From positions 29,723 to 93,722 of the forward strand of contig VXMH01000015.1 of assembly GCA_009841235.1 (NCBI GenBank): a stretch of 64,000 nt of DNA, written 5' to 3'. The stretch's first letter is position 1. Every line of letters starts with the position of its first letter. The position numbers and the translations under genes were made by a program. The stretch comes from Caldilineaceae bacterium SB0661_bin_32 (GTDB lineage Bacteria; Chloroflexota; Anaerolineae; Caldilineales; Caldilineaceae). Below are positions 49,197-61,228 of the stretch, one piece after another. The notes beneath the pieces were generated by a model, which worked only from the letters and a program-made list of their open reading frames with translations, had not been told where the DNA came from and did not search any database.

Positions 49197-52100
49197 TCAG
49201 TTGCCGCTTACGCGCGCGGCCAGGTCCTGGCTGTTGCGTTCGAAAGCAGCCATCAATGCCTCCGCGCCCTTGAGACCGGCGGCTTCTACTTCGGCAAGAC
49301 ATTGCAGCATCCGTTTGTAGTCTTTGGGCAATACCTTGACTAATTTGGGCAGGTAGTTCTCCCAATCCGAAAGGACCCGTCCGGCAACCTCCGAATTGGT
49401 GTAGGCGTAATGGCGCTGGATCATCTCACGTACTTCGGCGGTCTCTTCCGGGTCTTCCAGTCTCCCGATTTCGACCATTTCCAGGTTGACGCGTTTGTCG
49501 AAGCGGACGCCGTCCACCGGTTTTTCGTCCAGGACATAGGCGATCCCGCCGGACATGCCGGCGGCAAAGTTTCGTCCGGTGCGCCCCAGAACGACCACAC
49601 GGCCGCCGGTCATGTATTCGCAACCGTGGTCGCCTACACCCTCGATGACAGCATGCATTCCGGAGTTTCGGACACAGAAGCGCTCGCCAGCCATGCCGCG
49701 AACATAGGCTTCGCCGCTGGTCGCGCCATAGAAGGCCACGTTGCCGATGATGATGTTGTCTTCGGCCTTGAAGGTGGAGCCGTAGGGCGGGTAGGCGATG
49801 ATCTTGCCGCCGGAGAGCCCTTTGCCGAAGTAGTCGTTGCCGTCGCCCTCGAGTTCTAGCGTCATGCCCTTGGGAATGAAGGCGCCGAAACTCTGGCCGG
49901 CAGCGCCGCTGAAATGCAGTTGAATGGTGTCTTCAGGCAGGCCGTCCGGTCCGAAACGGCGGGTAATCTCACTGCCGGTGATAGTGCCGACAACTCGGTT
50001 CGTATTCTGGATGGGCAGAGACTGCTTGACCCGCTTCAGCGGGCTCTCAGATCCAATGCCATCCTGGGCATCGTGTGCCAGCTTCACATCTTCTACACTG
50101 TTTTCGAGCGCAGGCATGCAAAGTTCAAGAAGGGTCGTGTTGTCAAGCGCCTTGTCGAGGCCATGATCCTGGTCAATCTGGCAGTAGCGGCCCCAGTCTT
50201 CCGGCACGTCTGGTCGATGCAGGATCGCGGTCAGGTCGATGCCCTGCGCCTTCCAGTGTTCGATCGATTGAGGCGCCTGCAGACGGTCGGTGCGTCCGAT
50301 CATTTCGTTTACGGTACGAAAACCCAGCTTTGCCATGTACTCCCGCAACTCCTGGGCGATAAAGTACATGAAGTTGACGACGTGCTGCGGGTCCCCGGTG
50401 TACATCTTTCGCAGTTCGGGGTTCTGCGTGGCGACGCCTACCGGGCAAGTGTCCAGGTGACAGACACGCATCATGATGCAGCCCAATGCGACCAGAGGGC
50501 TCGTGGCGAAGCCGTACTCCTCGGCGCCCAACAGCGCCGCAATCGCAAGGTCGCGGCCGGTCTTCAGCTGGCCGTCAGTCTCGACGACGACCCGGCTGCG
50601 CAGATTGTTTATGAGGAGCGTCTGGTGGGTCTCGGCCACCCCCAGCTCCCAGGGCAGGCCGGCATGCTTGATGCTGGTCTGAGGCGATGCCCCGGTTCCA
50701 CCGTCATGGCCGCTGATCAGGATGACGTCGGCATGCCCCTTGGCGACGCCGGCGGCGACGGTGCCCACGCCGACTTCCGACACCAGCTTGACATTGATGC
50801 GGGCGTGATGGTTGGAGTTCTTGAGGTCGTGGATCAACTCGGCCAGGTCTTCAATCGAATAGATGTCATGGTGCGGTGGAGGCGAGATCAGTCCGACGCC
50901 GGGCGTCGAGTGCCGTACTTCCGCGATCCAGGGATAGACCTTTTTGCCGGGCAGCTGACCTCCTTCGCCTGGCTTGGCGCCTTGCGCCATCTTGATCTGC
51001 AGCTCCCTTGCATTGACAAGATAGTTGCTGGTGACGCCGAAACGGGCAGAGGCCACCTGCTTGATGGCGCTGTTCTTCGAGTCGCCGTTCGGTTCAAGGA
51101 TGTAGCGGGCCGGATCTTCACCGCCTTCGCCCGTGTTGCTCCGCCCTCCGATGCGGTTCATCGCGATCGCCAGGGTCTCATGCGCCTCTTTGCTGATCGA
51201 CCCGTAGGACATGGCCCCCGTCTTGAAGCGTTTGCAGATCGACTCTACCGGCTCCACTTCCTCGATGGGAATGCTCCGGGACCCCTCAAAGTCGAACTCC
51301 AGGAGGCCCCGCAGGTTGCACCACTCCTTGTTCATCTGGTCGATGTCCTTCGTATAGGCCTTGAAGGACTCGTAGTCGTTGGTTCGTGTAGCCTTTTGCA
51401 GCAGGTGCACGGTGCGAGGGTTGAAAAGGTGCAGCTCTCCATCTTTGCGCCACTGGTAGTCACCACCGGGCGAAAGCAGCTGGCCGCCATGGCCATTGCC
51501 GTTGGCGCCAGACTCCTCCGGCTTGATCTCGACAAGTCCGTGGCCGTTGGACTCGGATTGCGCGTAGAGCCGAACCGGATAGGCCCGATCGTGTCGAACC
51601 TTGATTTCGCTGAATATCTCCTTAAGACCGATGCCCTCCACGCGACTGGATGTCCAGGTAAAGTACTTGTCCACCAATCTTTGGCTCAGGCCAAGCGCTT
51701 CGAAAATCTGGGCGCCGCAATAACTCTGAATTGTCGAGATGCCCATCTTGGACAGTACCTTGACGACACCCTTCATGGCGGCCTTGACGTAGTTGTAGGT
51801 CGCGGTCTCGTGGTCTATATCGACGAGGAGCCGGTCCTGAATCATCTGGTCCAGCGTCTCCAGCGCCAGATAGGGGTTGACGGCAGTCGCGCCGAAGCCT
51901 ATCAGAAGCGCGAGGTGATGGACTTCGCGCGGTTCGCCCGATTCGACGATCAGCGCGGTTCGCGTTCGCGTTTCGTTGCGGATGAGATGGTGATGCAGCC
52001 CGGAAGTCGCCAACAGGGCGGGGATGGGCGCGACGCCGGGACCGACACCGCGGTCGGAAAGAATCAGAATATTGACCCCCGCCTCGATTGCGTCGGTTGC

Positions 52101-54017
52101 GGCCTGAAACAGGTCGTCGAGCGCCCGTTCCAACGCTTCACGTCCACCGTTTACATCGAATAGAATCGGAAGCGTCTGCGCCCGGAAACCCTCAGCGCCG
52201 CTGCTCTCGATGTGCCGAATCTTTGCCAGCTCCAGGTTGTTGATAATTGGCTGGCTGAGCTTGAGCTGGCGGCAGTTTTCCGGCTTGGTCTCGAGCAGGT
52301 TCAGTTCCGTTCCCATCATCACTTCAGTGGCGGTGATCAGTTCCTCGCGGATAGCGTCAATGGGCGGGTTGGTGACCTGGGCAAAGAGTTGCTTGAAATA
52401 GTTGTAGAGCAGCTGCGAGTGGTTGGACAGGGCTGCGGCCGGCGTGTCGTTGCCCATGGCGCCCAGCGCTTCAACGCCGTCCGTCGCCATCGGCGCCAAA
52501 AGAATGCGCAACTGTTCAAATGTGTACCCGAACATCTGCTGCCGTTCGAGCATGGTGCCGTGGTCAACACCCGGCACTTCGGCCTGCGGCTCAGGAATCT
52601 CGTCCAGGCTCACCAGATGCTCGTCCAGCCATTCGCGATACGGGTGCGCTGAGGCCATCGTCTCCTTCAACTCCTCGTCGGAGATGATACGGCCCTGCGA
52701 AGTGTCGACCAGGAACATGCGGCCCGGTTCCAAACGCGCCTTCTTGAGAATGCGGTCAGGCTCCATCGGCAGTACGCCCACCTCCGACGCCATCACGACC
52801 ATGTCGTCTTTTGTGACGCAGTAGCGCGAGGGACGCAGCCCGTTGCGGTCCAGTACCGCGCCTACAATCGAACCGTCGGTAAAGACCATGGAGGCCGGCC
52901 CGTCCCACGGCTCCATCATGGTGCTGTGGTACTCGTAGAACGCTTTCTTGGCGTCGCTCATCGTTTCATGCTGCGACCACGGCTCCGGGATCATCATCAT
53001 CATGGCGTGCGGCAGTGATCGCCCAGACAGATAGAGGAACTCAAGCGTTTCGTCGAACTTGGCAGAGTCGCTGCCGTCGTCGTGGATGATCGGCAGAATC
53101 TTCTTGATGTCGTTGCCAAACAACTCGCTCTCAAACTGGGACTGTCTGGCATACATCCAATTCTCGTTGCCGCGCAACGTGTTGATCTCGCCATTGTGGA
53201 TCATGTACCGATAGGGATGAGCACGCTCCCAACTGGGGAAAGTATTGGTGCTGAAACGCGAATGAATAACGATCAGCGCCGACTCCATGTCCTCATCCAA
53301 TAGATCGGGGTAGAATCCCCTGACCTGCGGCGCCATCAGCATGCCCTTATAGACAATGGTGCGCGAAGAGAGGCTGGCAACGTAGAAGGCGTCTCCTTCA
53401 CGTAGCTGGGAGTAGCGGATCCGGTTTTCAGCCTGCTTCCTGATTACATACAGTTTGCGCTCGAAAGCAAGGTCGTCGTTGCCGGTCAACCGGTCGGAGT
53501 TGCGCCCGATGAAGATCTGGCGCACCACAGGTTCGCCTAAGCGGGCGGTGTGGCCTATTTCAGTATTCTGAGTAGGAACGGTCCGCCAGCCGAGAACGGT
53601 CTGACCTTCGGAGCGGACTATCTTTTCAAAAAGCTGCTCGCACAGGAAACGGTAGTCCCCCCTGGGGGGAAGGAAAATCATCCCAACCGCGTAGTCGCCC
53701 TCGGGAGGCAAATCGATTCCCTCCTCTTCGGCCACCTTTCGCATGAATTTGTCCGGCATTTGCATGAGCACGCCGGCTCCGTCGCCGGTATTCGGCTCGC
53801 ATCCGCACGCGCCCCTGTGCGCGAGGTTGAGGAGTACTTCCAGGCCCTGAGAGACGATGGCGTTAGACTTTTCGCCCTTGATGTTGACGACAAATCCAAC
53901 TCCGCAGGCATCATGTTCGTAACGCGGGTCATACAGGCCCTGCTTGGCCGGCAGTCCGGGCTGCGGATGGAGTGAGGGATGATGACAACAGGAAGGAGTG
54001 GGTTGCTTTTCCGACAT
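49197..54017 (-). CDS. gltB: Glutamate synthase large (alpha) subunit
   Basis: A 1606-residue enzyme making two glutamates from glutamine and 2-oxoglutarate. The N-terminal nucleophile is Cys38 in [16 protein letters not shown], so a 37-residue propeptide should be removed. Domains are the class II glutaminase (38 to about 430), a central domain, an FMN-binding synthase barrel (about 860-1230) with [14 protein letters not shown] for the 3Fe-4S cluster and [17 protein letters not shown], and the GXGXG domain at the end. The propeptide is rich in Cys, His and Pro ([14 protein letters not shown]), which is odd. It is about 100 residues longer than E. coli GltB. GGAG precedes the ATG. Confidence 0.97.
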   Translation of the reverse strand: MSEKQPTPSCCHHPSLHPQPGLPAKQGLYDPRYEHDACGVGFVVNIKGEKSNAIVSQGLEVLLNLAHRGACGCEPNTGDGAGVLMQMPDKFMRKVAEEEGIDLPPEGDYAVGMIFLPPRGDYRFLCEQLFEKIVRSEGQTVLGWRTVPTQNTEIGHTARLGEPVVRQIFIGRNSDRLTGNDDLAFERKLYVIRKQAENRIRYSQLREGDAFYVASLSSRTIVYKGMLMAPQVRGFYPDLLDEDMESALIVIHSRFSTNTFPSWERAHPYRYMIHNGEINTLRGNENWMYARQSQFESELFGNDIKKILPIIHDDGSDSAKFDETLEFLYLSGRSLPHAMMMMIPEPWSQHETMSDAKKAFYEYHSTMMEPWDGPASMVFTDGSIVGAVLDRNGLRPSRYCVTKDDMVVMASEVGVLPMEPDRILKKARLEPGRMFLVDTSQGRIISDEELKETMASAHPYREWLDEHLVSLDEIPEPQAEVPGVDHGTMLERQQMFGYTFEQLRILLAPMATDGVEALGAMGNDTPAAALSNHSQLLYNYFKQLFAQVTNPPIDAIREELITATEVMMGTELNLLETKPENCRQLKLSQPIINNLELAKIRHIESSGAEGFRAQTLPILFDVNGGREALERALDDLFQAATDAIEAGVNILILSDRGVGPGVAPIPALLATSGLHHHLIRNETRTRTALIVESGEPREVHHLALLIGFGATAVNPYLALETLDQMIQDRLLVDIDHETATYNYVKAAMKGVVKVLSKMGISTIQSYCGAQIFEALGLSQRLVDKYFTWTSSRVEGIGLKEIFSEIKVRHDRAYPVRLYAQSESNGHGLVEIKPEESGANGNGHGGQLLSPGGDYQWRKDGELHLFNPRTVHLLQKATRTNDYESFKAYTKDIDQMNKEWCNLRGLLEFDFEGSRSIPIEEVEPVESICKRFKTGAMSYGSISKEAHETLAIAMNRIGGRSNTGEGGEDPARYILEPNGDSKNSAIKQVASARFGVTSNYLVNARELQIKMAQGAKPGEGGQLPGKKVYPWIAEVRHSTPGVGLISPPPHHDIYSIEDLAELIHDLKNSNHHARINVKLVSEVGVGTVAAGVAKGHADVILISGHDGGTGASPQTSIKHAGLPWELGVAETHQTLLINNLRSRVVVETDGQLKTGRDLAIAALLGAEEYGFATSPLVALGCIMMRVCHLDTCPVGVATQNPELRKMYTGDPQHVVNFMYFIAQELREYMAKLGFRTVNEMIGRTDRLQAPQSIEHWKAQGIDLTAILHRPDVPEDWGRYCQIDQDHGLDKALDNTTLLELCMPALENSVEDVKLAHDAQDGIGSESPLKRVKQSLPIQNTNRVVGTITGSEITRRFGPDGLPEDTIQLHFSGAAGQSFGAFIPKGMTLELEGDGNDYFGKGLSGGKIIAYPPYGSTFKAEDNIIIGNVAFYGATSGEAYVRGMAGERFCVRNSGMHAVIEGVGDHGCEYMTGGRVVVLGRTGRNFAAGMSGGIAYVLDEKPVDGVRFDKRVNLEMVEIGRLEDPEETAEVREMIQRHYAYTNSEVAGRVLSDWENYLPKLVKVLPKDYKRMLQCLAEVEAAGLKGAEALMAAFERNSQDLAARVSGN

Positions 54018-54061
54018 AACGACATCTCCTCAACTAATTCTTCCGTTTCGCGCCACTCGTT

Positions 54062-54091
54062 CAGAGTAGTGGTTAGGGGGTAACTACTCTG
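54062..54091 (-). promoter_or_regulatory. Hairpin in the gltB 5' untranslated region
   Basis: The arms CAGAGTA and TACTCTG pair over seven bases, then GTTA with TAAC over four after a three-base bulge, around a five-base loop. No U-run follows, so it is not a terminator. It lies 45 bases before the gltB start codon, inside the roughly 200-base leader expected from the promoter at 54227-54255. Confidence 0.35.
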
Positions 54092-54219
54092 CATCTGAGC
54101 GGCTTCAGGCCGTTCCGAATGCGAAGGAAGATCGTGTGCAAAGACCGGATGACGTCGTTGTCTTATCGCGAAAACCTTGCAGACAGATGAAATTCTGGGC
54201 GGCATAAATCCGCCGTGAT

Positions 54220-54255
54220 TTCGTATAATTTACACGAAAATTGGCGTTCCGTCAA
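54220..54255 (-). promoter_or_regulatory. gltB promoter with palindromic operator over the -10
   Basis: On the minus strand, TTGACG (54250-54255) and TAAATT (54227-54232) are separated by 17 bases. The -10 is covered by a 19-base palindrome at 54220-54238, TTCGTGTAA-A-TTATACGAA, with a single mismatch between its nine-base arms. This is what a dimeric repressor site looks like. The -35 overlaps the stop codon of the upstream YbjQ-family gene. The regulator is not identified. Confidence 0.5.
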
Positions 54256-54581
54256 CTTGCCGGCCCATCAGTGGACAAGCGGTAGCCATTGCCGTAGATG
54301 ATTACTTCCACACCGCCGTCCACGACCACCGGGTGGCTGATTTTGACGCCAAGGACGCCGTCGTAGCCCTTTGTAGAGGCTTTTTCCTCAAGGTCTGACA
54401 AGCCTTGTTCGATCGCTGCCTGTATCAGCGATTCGTAGTGGGTCATGCGTCCGCCGACGAGGTTTCTTATGTTCTCCCTGACATCCTGAACGATGTTGGC
54501 AGCGTACACGACGACGACTACGAGAAGTTCGCCCACCTCGACGTCGGGGCGGTGCGGTTGGTCGAGAGCGATTAAAGTCAC
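54252..54581 (-). CDS. YbjQ/UPF0145 family protein
   Basis: A 109-residue protein of the putative heavy-metal-binding UPF0145 family, which forms ring-shaped oligomers of unknown function. It shows the family pattern [20 protein letters not shown] then [20 protein letters not shown] and [15 protein letters not shown]. The start is a GTG whose first base is the last base of the preceding gene's stop codon (TAGTG), so it is coupled to the 667-residue exported protein. It is the last gene of a four-gene module lying inside the branched-chain cluster. Confidence 0.85.
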   Translation of the reverse strand: MTLIALDQPHRPDVEVGELLVVVVVYAANIVQDVRENIRNLVGGRMTHYESLIQAAIEQGLSDLEEKASTKGYDGVLGVKISHPVVVDGGVEVIIYGNGYRLSTDGPAS

Positions 54582-56584
54582 TACCCACTCTCATCGGAGC
54601 TATGGTCGTCAACACTCTTGTGAACGGGATCACTTCCGCCGCTGCCGCGGTTTTCGGGAAGTACTACCGTCACATTGACATCCTGACGTTGGCGGCGGGA
54701 CATGATTCTTCGCCAGAGAATCGTAAGGGCGAGCAGTCCTGCCAGCGCATACAATGTATTCCTCAGGGCCGCCCCCTCATAGTGCCAAAACAGTGCCCAG
54801 GACAGTTCACTGGAAAGTGCCGGCCTAATCGCAGACAGCATTTCTATGACTTGCCCAGCCCAAGTTCTATCACCGGTTTTCAAGATGATGTAGTCAAGCG
54901 TCTCTTCGAAGTCCTGGCTTTCCAGCAAGGTCACCTGGACCAACTCGACTCCTAATTCAGCTATCAGCTCCGGCTCGCGAAGAACGCGGTCAACCAGGAC
55001 GTTTATCACCTGTGCATTCAGTTTGGTCAGATACTCTTTGGCCAGCCAGGACAGCTCCTCAGGCGAAAGCTTTTCCAGGACCTGTTCGATATGTACAGTT
55101 GGCAATGCCAACACCGCATCTCGTTCTTCCCGATCAAGAAGCATCGCCTTCTGAATGAGTTCAGCATCGTTCAGAACAAGAACCCGCTCCAAGTCTGCCC
55201 TGTCCCTGAAGTCGGAAGGGGAGGCGACGCGGTACAGTTCCGTCGCGATGAGTAGCTCAATCGAATCTCCCGCCAGTTCCGCCCATTCGATGACGATGTC
55301 AGGATCAACGCCCAATTCGAGCATTTCAAGAACGTTCTGGGGAAGGGCAAGTAATCGCTCAAACTGTCCCCTATCAAGCAGACTTTCCAATCTTGTCGAG
55401 CCGAGCTTAGCTTCCACCACCGAGACGAAGTCGGCCAGCTTCTTGACCTCTTCGACGGGGGTATTGTCCAGAATTCCCTGGAAGCGTGAGTTTGTTTCCG
55501 CAAGCTCCAACACCCGGCCATACTTCCTGCGGAACTCCTGCCACTGACTGTATACGTCGTTGGAAACGGAGCGGGACAGTTCCGTCAGGTCCATTTCTGC
55601 CAGAAGCTCTGCATGCACTTCATTCGCGATCTGTTTGCGAAGTTCAGCCTTCGTCTGGTCCTCCTGGAGTGAATTCCGGATCTGTGGGAAGGCGCCTTCC
55701 CCTGCGTTGATCACATCCCATACTATGAGGCCGCCGCCAATGATCCAGCCGACGAGAGGAATCGCCGAAGTGGCCAACTTCCCCAAAATGCGCACGATGA
55801 CCTTCCCGGCGATGTTTTGGACCATCTTGGCCGCAAATCGCTTCGCGAGCTGAGTCCCTACGATGACCGCGACGCCGCTCAATAGTTCCGGGTGCAGCTC
55901 TATGATATCCAGGATGGTTGCATTTTCGGGATCCGGATCAACAACTATCTCGTCGATTCTATCCTGGATCTGTTCTTCCAATACTGCCGCCATCGTCTGA
56001 GAAAACGTATCGCCGATAAATGCTTGGACACACTGCAACGCTGAAGAAGCCGACTTCGCGGTCATGATCCGAAGTTCATCGACCAATTCACTGGCGATAC
56101 TCTCGGATAATTGGTTGACGGCGGTGACGAAACTCTCTGAGGCAAAAGCGTATGTGGCAACCTTTTCTGTTAACTCTTTGGTCGTATCCGCAGACCAATT
56201 GGATTTTACTCGTTCCCACCAATCTGTTTCACTGCGGGCCTTTTCGACGGCCGCGTCCACAGCCTCATCGACCGTGGAATCAAGGTCTAACTCCGCCCAT
56301 TTGCGATCAACGATCGCCGCTATTTCCAAGCGGATCTTTTCAGGCTCGAAAATGGACTGGGTAATGCCGTTCAGCTCATCCCGCAAGCGAGCCTCTTCGA
56401 CCTGATCACATTCCTGAAAGGTGTAAGGAACAGGTGACGTGTCCTGCGCGAAGGTAGGGCGCGCCGGCACTATCGTGAAGAGAAGGAGGGTAGCGAGGAA
56501 TGCGTTGGCAATCCGCGGCGTCATGCCGGAGCAAGTATTGGAGCCTATGGACGCTCGAAAAAAGGATAGGATTCTCAATGGCAT
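54581..56584 (-). CDS. Large exported protein of unknown family with C-terminal membrane anchor
   Basis: A 667-residue protein that I do not recognise. A signal-peptide-like segment ([20 protein letters not shown], with FAQ as likely cleavage site) lies at about 26-47. A Gly/Ile-rich hydrophobic stretch [18 protein letters not shown] lies near residue 285, and a C-terminal transmembrane helix ([16 protein letters not shown]) near 625 is followed by [10 protein letters not shown] and an acidic tail. The rest is Glu/Leu-rich and predicted helical, with repeated Leu- and Asp-rich segments. The topology suggests a large extracytoplasmic domain. ATG 56524 is an alternative start just before the signal segment; neither start has a good ribosome-binding site. 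GC is near 52 per cent in a sampled 60 bases. Confidence 0.75.
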   Translation of the reverse strand: MPLRILSFFRASIGSNTCSGMTPRIANAFLATLLLFTIVPARPTFAQDTSPVPYTFQECDQVEEARLRDELNGITQSIFEPEKIRLEIAAIVDRKWAELDLDSTVDEAVDAAVEKARSETDWWERVKSNWSADTTKELTEKVATYAFASESFVTAVNQLSESIASELVDELRIMTAKSASSALQCVQAFIGDTFSQTMAAVLEEQIQDRIDEIVVDPDPENATILDIIELHPELLSGVAVIVGTQLAKRFAAKMVQNIAGKVIVRILGKLATSAIPLVGWIIGGGLIVWDVINAGEGAFPQIRNSLQEDQTKAELRKQIANEVHAELLAEMDLTELSRSVSNDVYSQWQEFRRKYGRVLELAETNSRFQGILDNTPVEEVKKLADFVSVVEAKLGSTRLESLLDRGQFERLLALPQNVLEMLELGVDPDIVIEWAELAGDSIELLIATELYRVASPSDFRDRADLERVLVLNDAELIQKAMLLDREERDAVLALPTVHIEQVLEKLSPEELSWLAKEYLTKLNAQVINVLVDRVLREPELIAELGVELVQVTLLESQDFEETLDYIILKTGDRTWAGQVIEMLSAIRPALSSELSWALFWHYEGAALRNTLYALAGLLALTILWRRIMSRRQRQDVNVTVVLPENRGSGGSDPVHKSVDDHSSDESG

Positions 56585-56599
56585 TCAGAAATGTCGCGT

Positions 56600-56992
56600 T
56601 TACGATCTTTGTATTGTTGTTGTCTCCCCTGGGCCATCAAGAGTAACAACCAATTGATTCAGAACGTCACGGCCAATTATCGGGTCAATTGTTGCGGTTG
56701 TACCTACAACGGTTACGCCCTCGATTAACTGTGTTCCAACCCTTATGCCAGTAAGATACAGATCAACTTCCATGCGCCGTCCAGTAATCCCCTGCATCCA
56801 CCCCGTTTCCTTGTATGTTGCACCCACAGTCTCCAAAATGGTCGTAGGAATCAGTGTTGCATCTGCCCCAGAATCGATCAGTGCATGTATCCTTTGCTTC
56901 CCCATCCCTCTATTGTACCCATCAATTTCTATCTCCAAGACAGGCGCAGAGGGCACAAATGAACTGTCATAATCGAATGTCACAATAGTCAT
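56600..56992 (-). CDS. Retropepsin-like aspartic protease
   Basis: A 130-residue single-domain protein with the catalytic motif ALIDSGADATLIP (Asp40-Ser-Gly-Ala) and the second hallmark IIGRDVLNQLVVTLDG near residue 105, matching the hydrophobic-hydrophobic-Gly-Arg/Asp motif of retroviral-type proteases. One Asp per chain means it must work as a homodimer, as HIV protease does. No signal peptide is present, so it should be cytoplasmic. It overlaps the upstream small gene by four bases (ATGA) and lies 15 bases before the exported-protein gene. Its target is unknown; neighbours are the first candidates. Confidence 0.88.
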   Translation of the reverse strand: MTIVTFDYDSSFVPSAPVLEIEIDGYNRGMGKQRIHALIDSGADATLIPTTILETVGATYKETGWMQGITGRRMEVDLYLTGIRVGTQLIEGVTVVGTTATIDPIIGRDVLNQLVVTLDGPGETTTIQRS

Positions 56993-57378
56993 GGCAAGAA
57001 CTCAAGGCGCGGCGACCTCATGTGAAGAACCGTCTCCGCCTTCGGTTCGACCTTTCGACTCAACACAATTTCTCCTGGATAATCAGCCACCACTCGATAA
57101 TGCAATGCGACCGGGTCTGCATCGTGATCTACCAATTCGCCCCGATAGATCGCGACATACTGACCCAAATACTGTTTGACAAGCTCTGGATGAAGATTTC
57201 GGTAGGCTGCGACCTCTCTCTTCATTTCAGCCCGTTTGGGGTGAACCGGGAAGGGCGCAAAGATATCCGTTATCGTGCTCACGAGAACGTCCGAAATGCT
57301 GGAATCTCGTGCCTGGGCAACCAGCTCAACTTGGTGATACGTGTTTTCAGGTAGACTGACCGTGATCTCTTTAGCCAT
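56989..57378 (-). CDS. Small protein with RHH-like N-terminus and DUF5678-like C-terminus
   Basis: A 129-residue protein. The N-terminal part (KEITVSLPENTYHQVELVAQ then ISDVLVSTI) looks like a ribbon-helix-helix DNA-binding fold. The second half, YLGQYVAIYRGELVDHDADP then EIVLSRKVEP, resembles DUF5678, a small beta-rich domain often found next to retropepsin-like genes. ATG 57378 has GGAGG upstream; the longer frame to 57429 is rejected. The four-base overlap with the protease gene and the RHH-like part recall toxin-antitoxin layout, but nothing here shows toxicity. The module is separated from leuA by a terminator. Confidence 0.75.
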   Translation of the reverse strand: MAKEITVSLPENTYHQVELVAQARDSSISDVLVSTITDIFAPFPVHPKRAEMKREVAAYRNLHPELVKQYLGQYVAIYRGELVDHDADPVALHYRVVADYPGEIVLSRKVEPKAETVLHMRSPRLEFLP

Positions 57379-57427
57379 GTTTCTTTCCCTCCCCAAACTA
57401 CCATCTCTACGAGCTGGCCTTAATCGC

Positions 57428-57459
57428 AAAAGCGGCGACTGGGAGAACCCAATCGCCGC
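57428..57459 (-). terminator. Rho-independent terminator after leuA
   Basis: On the minus strand GCGGCGATTGGG pairs with CCCAGTCGCCGC (12 bp with one G-U) around the loop TTCT, followed by TTTT. It lies 21 bases after the leuA stop and should end the ilvB-ilvN-ilvC-leuA transcript, so the downstream module needs its own promoter, which I could not identify with confidence. Confidence 0.85.
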
Positions 57460-57479
57460 CTGTTCACAACCTACCCTCC

Positions 57480-59252
57480 CTATATCCCAACCGTAGCAAC
57501 CTCCGAATCGTCAGCAGCAATCGCGACCTCTGCGTCCTCCTCATCGGCCGCGCACAGCTTGTTCAACGCCTGCAGATACGCCTTCGTACTCGCGACGATT
57601 ATATCCGTGTCCACACCGCGCCCGCTGAAAAGCCGCCGCCGCTGACGGCCCTGCGCCGTCCTGCTATGACCGCGGCTTTCCGGCGCCTCGATGCGCACAG
57701 TAACGTCGCCGTTTGCGTCGATCCCCTCAGTTACCGCCTGCACCAGGAACTCGGTCAACTCGTTCGGCTGTTGAACGACCTTGTCGATACAACTGTAGAC
57801 GGCATCCACCGGACCCGCGCCAAAGCTGGCCTCGGTGATCTCTTCCTCGGTCTCGTTATTGTGCAGCGTAACCACGGCAGTCGGCGTCATGTTCGTCCCG
57901 CACTGCACCTGTATCCCCATCAGCTCCCAAATCTCAACCGGCTGATACAGTTCATCTGCGACCAGCGCCTCGATGTCTGCGTCGGTGACCGTCTTCTTCT
58001 TGTCCGCCAGATCCTTAAAGCGAGTGAAGATTTCGTTCAAGTCTTCCCGGTCCATGTGGTAGCCCATCTCCTGAAGACGGACACTTAGTGCATGGCGGCC
58101 CGAATGCTTACCCAGCACCAGGCGGCTCTGGTGCAATCCGATCGTATCGGCGTCCATGATCTCGTAGGTGCGCTTGTTCTTCAGCATGCCGTCCTGGTGG
58201 ATTCCGGCCTCGTGAGCAAAGGCGTTCGTGCCTACGATCGCCTTGTTGGGCTGAATCACCATCCCTGTGTAGCGGCTGACCATGTCGCTGCTGCGGTGGA
58301 TTTCCTGGCTGCGGATATTTGTGCGCAGATCGAAGACCGACTGGCGCGTGTACAGCGCCATCACTGTCTCCTCCAGGCTTGTATTGCCGGCGCGTTCGCC
58401 GATTCCGTTTATGGTAACTTCAATTTGGCGTGCGCCGTTCTGCACGCCCGACAGCGTGTTTGCGGTCGCAAGGCCGAGGTCATTGTGGCAATGAACGCTG
58501 AAAATTACGTCCTTACCCCCCTCGACATTCTCTCGCAAATACTCGATCAACTCGCCAAACTCTTCAGGCGTCGTATAGCCGACAGTATCGGGAATGTTCA
58601 GAGTAGTCGCCCCCGCCTGAACCGCAACGCTGCACACCTTGACGAGAAACTCAGGGTCGCTGCGACCGGCGTCTTCAGGACTGAATTCGACGTTTTCGCA
58701 TAGGCTGCGGGCGTATTGCACCATGTCGCCAACGGTTTCGAGCACCTCGTTGGGCGACATGCGCAGCTTGTGCTGCATGTGAATTTCACTGGTGGCGAGA
58801 AAGGTGTGTATGCGCGGCCGCACCGCGCCCTGCACCGCTTCCCAGGCCTTGTCGATGTCGTCCTTATTGGCCCTGGCCAGGCCGGCGACGATAGGCGGGG
58901 CAGTCGCATTGCCTTCTTCATCCAGTCGAGGCGTACGTCCTACCGTTTCGGCTATGCGCTTAACAGCGGCAAGGTCGCCTGGCGAGGCAGCCGGAAAACC
59001 GGCCTCCATGATGTCGATGCCCAAACGCGCCAGCTGACGGGCGATTTCAAGCTTCTCCTGCTCGTTCAACGTGGCGCCCGGCGACTGCTCCCCGTCGCGC
59101 AGGGTTGTGTCGAAAACCAGAACTGTGTTGCCGTGGGCAACGTCCTTCGCCCACTGGTCGACGTCGGCGAGGCGGAACTGCTCAACGTCGATCGGCGCAC
59201 CGCCTACGACGGCGGCCTCGTCCTGTTCTTGCCCATCAACTGTGTTTGTCAT
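57480..59252 (-). CDS. leuA: 2-Isopropylmalate synthase
   Basis: A 590-residue DRE-TIM enzyme condensing acetyl-CoA with 2-oxoisovalerate, the first committed step to leucine. The motif [20 protein letters not shown] is the LeuA form. Metal ligands are in [20 protein letters not shown], and [19 protein letters not shown] follows. The C-terminal regulatory domain (about 430-560) ends [20 protein letters not shown], the leucine-feedback region. An acidic tail of about 25 residues is extra. GGAGG precedes the ATG. The start overlaps the stop of an upstream ORF by four bases. Confidence 0.96.
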   Translation of the reverse strand: MTNTVDGQEQDEAAVVGGAPIDVEQFRLADVDQWAKDVAHGNTVLVFDTTLRDGEQSPGATLNEQEKLEIARQLARLGIDIMEAGFPAASPGDLAAVKRIAETVGRTPRLDEEGNATAPPIVAGLARANKDDIDKAWEAVQGAVRPRIHTFLATSEIHMQHKLRMSPNEVLETVGDMVQYARSLCENVEFSPEDAGRSDPEFLVKVCSVAVQAGATTLNIPDTVGYTTPEEFGELIEYLRENVEGGKDVIFSVHCHNDLGLATANTLSGVQNGARQIEVTINGIGERAGNTSLEETVMALYTRQSVFDLRTNIRSQEIHRSSDMVSRYTGMVIQPNKAIVGTNAFAHEAGIHQDGMLKNKRTYEIMDADTIGLHQSRLVLGKHSGRHALSVRLQEMGYHMDREDLNEIFTRFKDLADKKKTVTDADIEALVADELYQPVEIWELMGIQVQCGTNMTPTAVVTLHNNETEEEITEASFGAGPVDAVYSCIDKVVQQPNELTEFLVQAVTEGIDANGDVTVRIEAPESRGHSRTAQGRQRRRLFSGRGVDTDIIVASTKAYLQALNKLCAADEEDAEVAIAADDSEVATVGI

Positions 59253-59383
59253 GACAATATGCCTCCGGAGGTGAATCTGTACAAGAGATGACAGTTCCGT
59301 CCCTCGCGCAAAGCGGCGCTGGACGTCGTGAACGCGGCGTACAACTCAGCGCTTAAACTAAGGTCGCTAAGGCCGTCATCCAT
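59249..59383 (-). CDS. Upstream ORF coupled to leuA (possible leader peptide)
   Basis: A 44-residue frame beginning [20 protein letters not shown], preceded by AGGGGGTGA, an almost perfect Shine-Dalgarno sequence. Its stop TGA overlaps the leuA ATG (ATGA). Eight of 44 residues are leucine, four of them in the first 14. The overlap means ribosomes finishing it could restart at leuA. It could be a leucine-sensing leader or a simple coupling device; I saw no clear terminator hairpin inside it. An ATG two codons upstream is too close to the Shine-Dalgarno to be preferred. Confidence 0.55.
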   Translation of the reverse strand: MDDGLSDLSLSAELYAAFTTSSAALREGRNCHLLYRFTSGGILS

Positions 59384-59428
59384 GTTCATCACCCCCTTTC
59401 GACACTGCTCCGACCTGCCCGTATCAGG

Positions 59429-60430
<1,002 letters not shown>

Positions 60431-60575
60431 ATTCCCCTCCGAGAATCTGAGTTTCCTGTATTTTGAGAGTTTCTCTAGGACATACTGTCGTCGCGCCTGC
60501 TACCTGGATCAGACCATAGGTGGTCACCGCGCCCGCGCAAACCGCAGTCCTTTGCCATTCAGAAGAAAGTGCCGT

Positions 60576-61136
60576 CTACTCCTGGTCGCCGTGCCCGCTG
60601 CCGTTGAGGCTGGCCGCGGCTTTGAATATGGAAGTCGGCTGCTTGTTCCGTTTCGGCCGTTCGTCACCGCGGCACAGGGCGACGCGGCCCGTGCGTACCA
60701 TCTCCTCAATGCCGAAGGGGCGCAGCAGCTCGATCAGCGAATCGACCTTGTCTTCGGTCCCAACCGCCTGCACGACGAGATTCTCCGCGTTGACATCCAC
60801 GATCTGGGCCCGGTAGATTTCAGCGAACTGCATGATCTCCCCGCGCGTCGCCGGCGTCGTCCGAACGCGGATCAGAGCCAGCTCGCGCAGAATCGCCAGC
60901 CGGTTTGTAATGTCCTCCACCGCGGTCACGTCCACGACTTTGCGCAGCTGCTTGACCACCTGGTCGGCCACCCGCTCGTCACCATCAACCACGAAGGTCA
61001 TGCGGCTGATGCCAGGTGTCTCGCTGTGGCTCACCTGGAGGCTGTCGATATTGAAGTTGCGCCTGCGCAGCATGCCGGACACCCGGTTCAGGACGCCGGG
61101 CTTGTCACGCATCCAGGCGACAAGAGTATATTGCAT
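60576..61136 (-). CDS. ilvN: Acetolactate synthase small (regulatory) subunit
   Basis: This 186-residue protein has an N-terminal ACT domain ([20 protein letters not shown] then [20 protein letters not shown]), which binds valine for feedback inhibition, and a C-terminal ACT-like domain ([20 protein letters not shown]). The last 25 residues are extra and charged. Ninety-two bases separate it from ilvB upstream. IlvH is an equivalent name; nothing in sequence separates the two. Confidence 0.95.
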   Translation of the reverse strand: MQYTLVAWMRDKPGVLNRVSGMLRRRNFNIDSLQVSHSETPGISRMTFVVDGDERVADQVVKQLRKVVDVTAVEDITNRLAILRELALIRVRTTPATRGEIMQFAEIYRAQIVDVNAENLVVQAVGTEDKVDSLIELLRPFGIEEMVRTGRVALCRGDERPKRNKQPTSIFKAAASLNGSGHGDQE

Positions 61137-61228
61137 TGGTTTCCCCCGTGGCGATTCCTTTTCCCATTTTCCGGACGCGTCCGCCGGCCGGTCACTTACA
61201 ATCTGCCGGCAAACTGCCTGCCAGGCGA

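Noticed and set aside
49914..52163. 749-codon plus-strand frame opposite gltB
   Set aside because: It mirrors gltB codons and matches no domain; gltB carries full glutamate synthase motifs.
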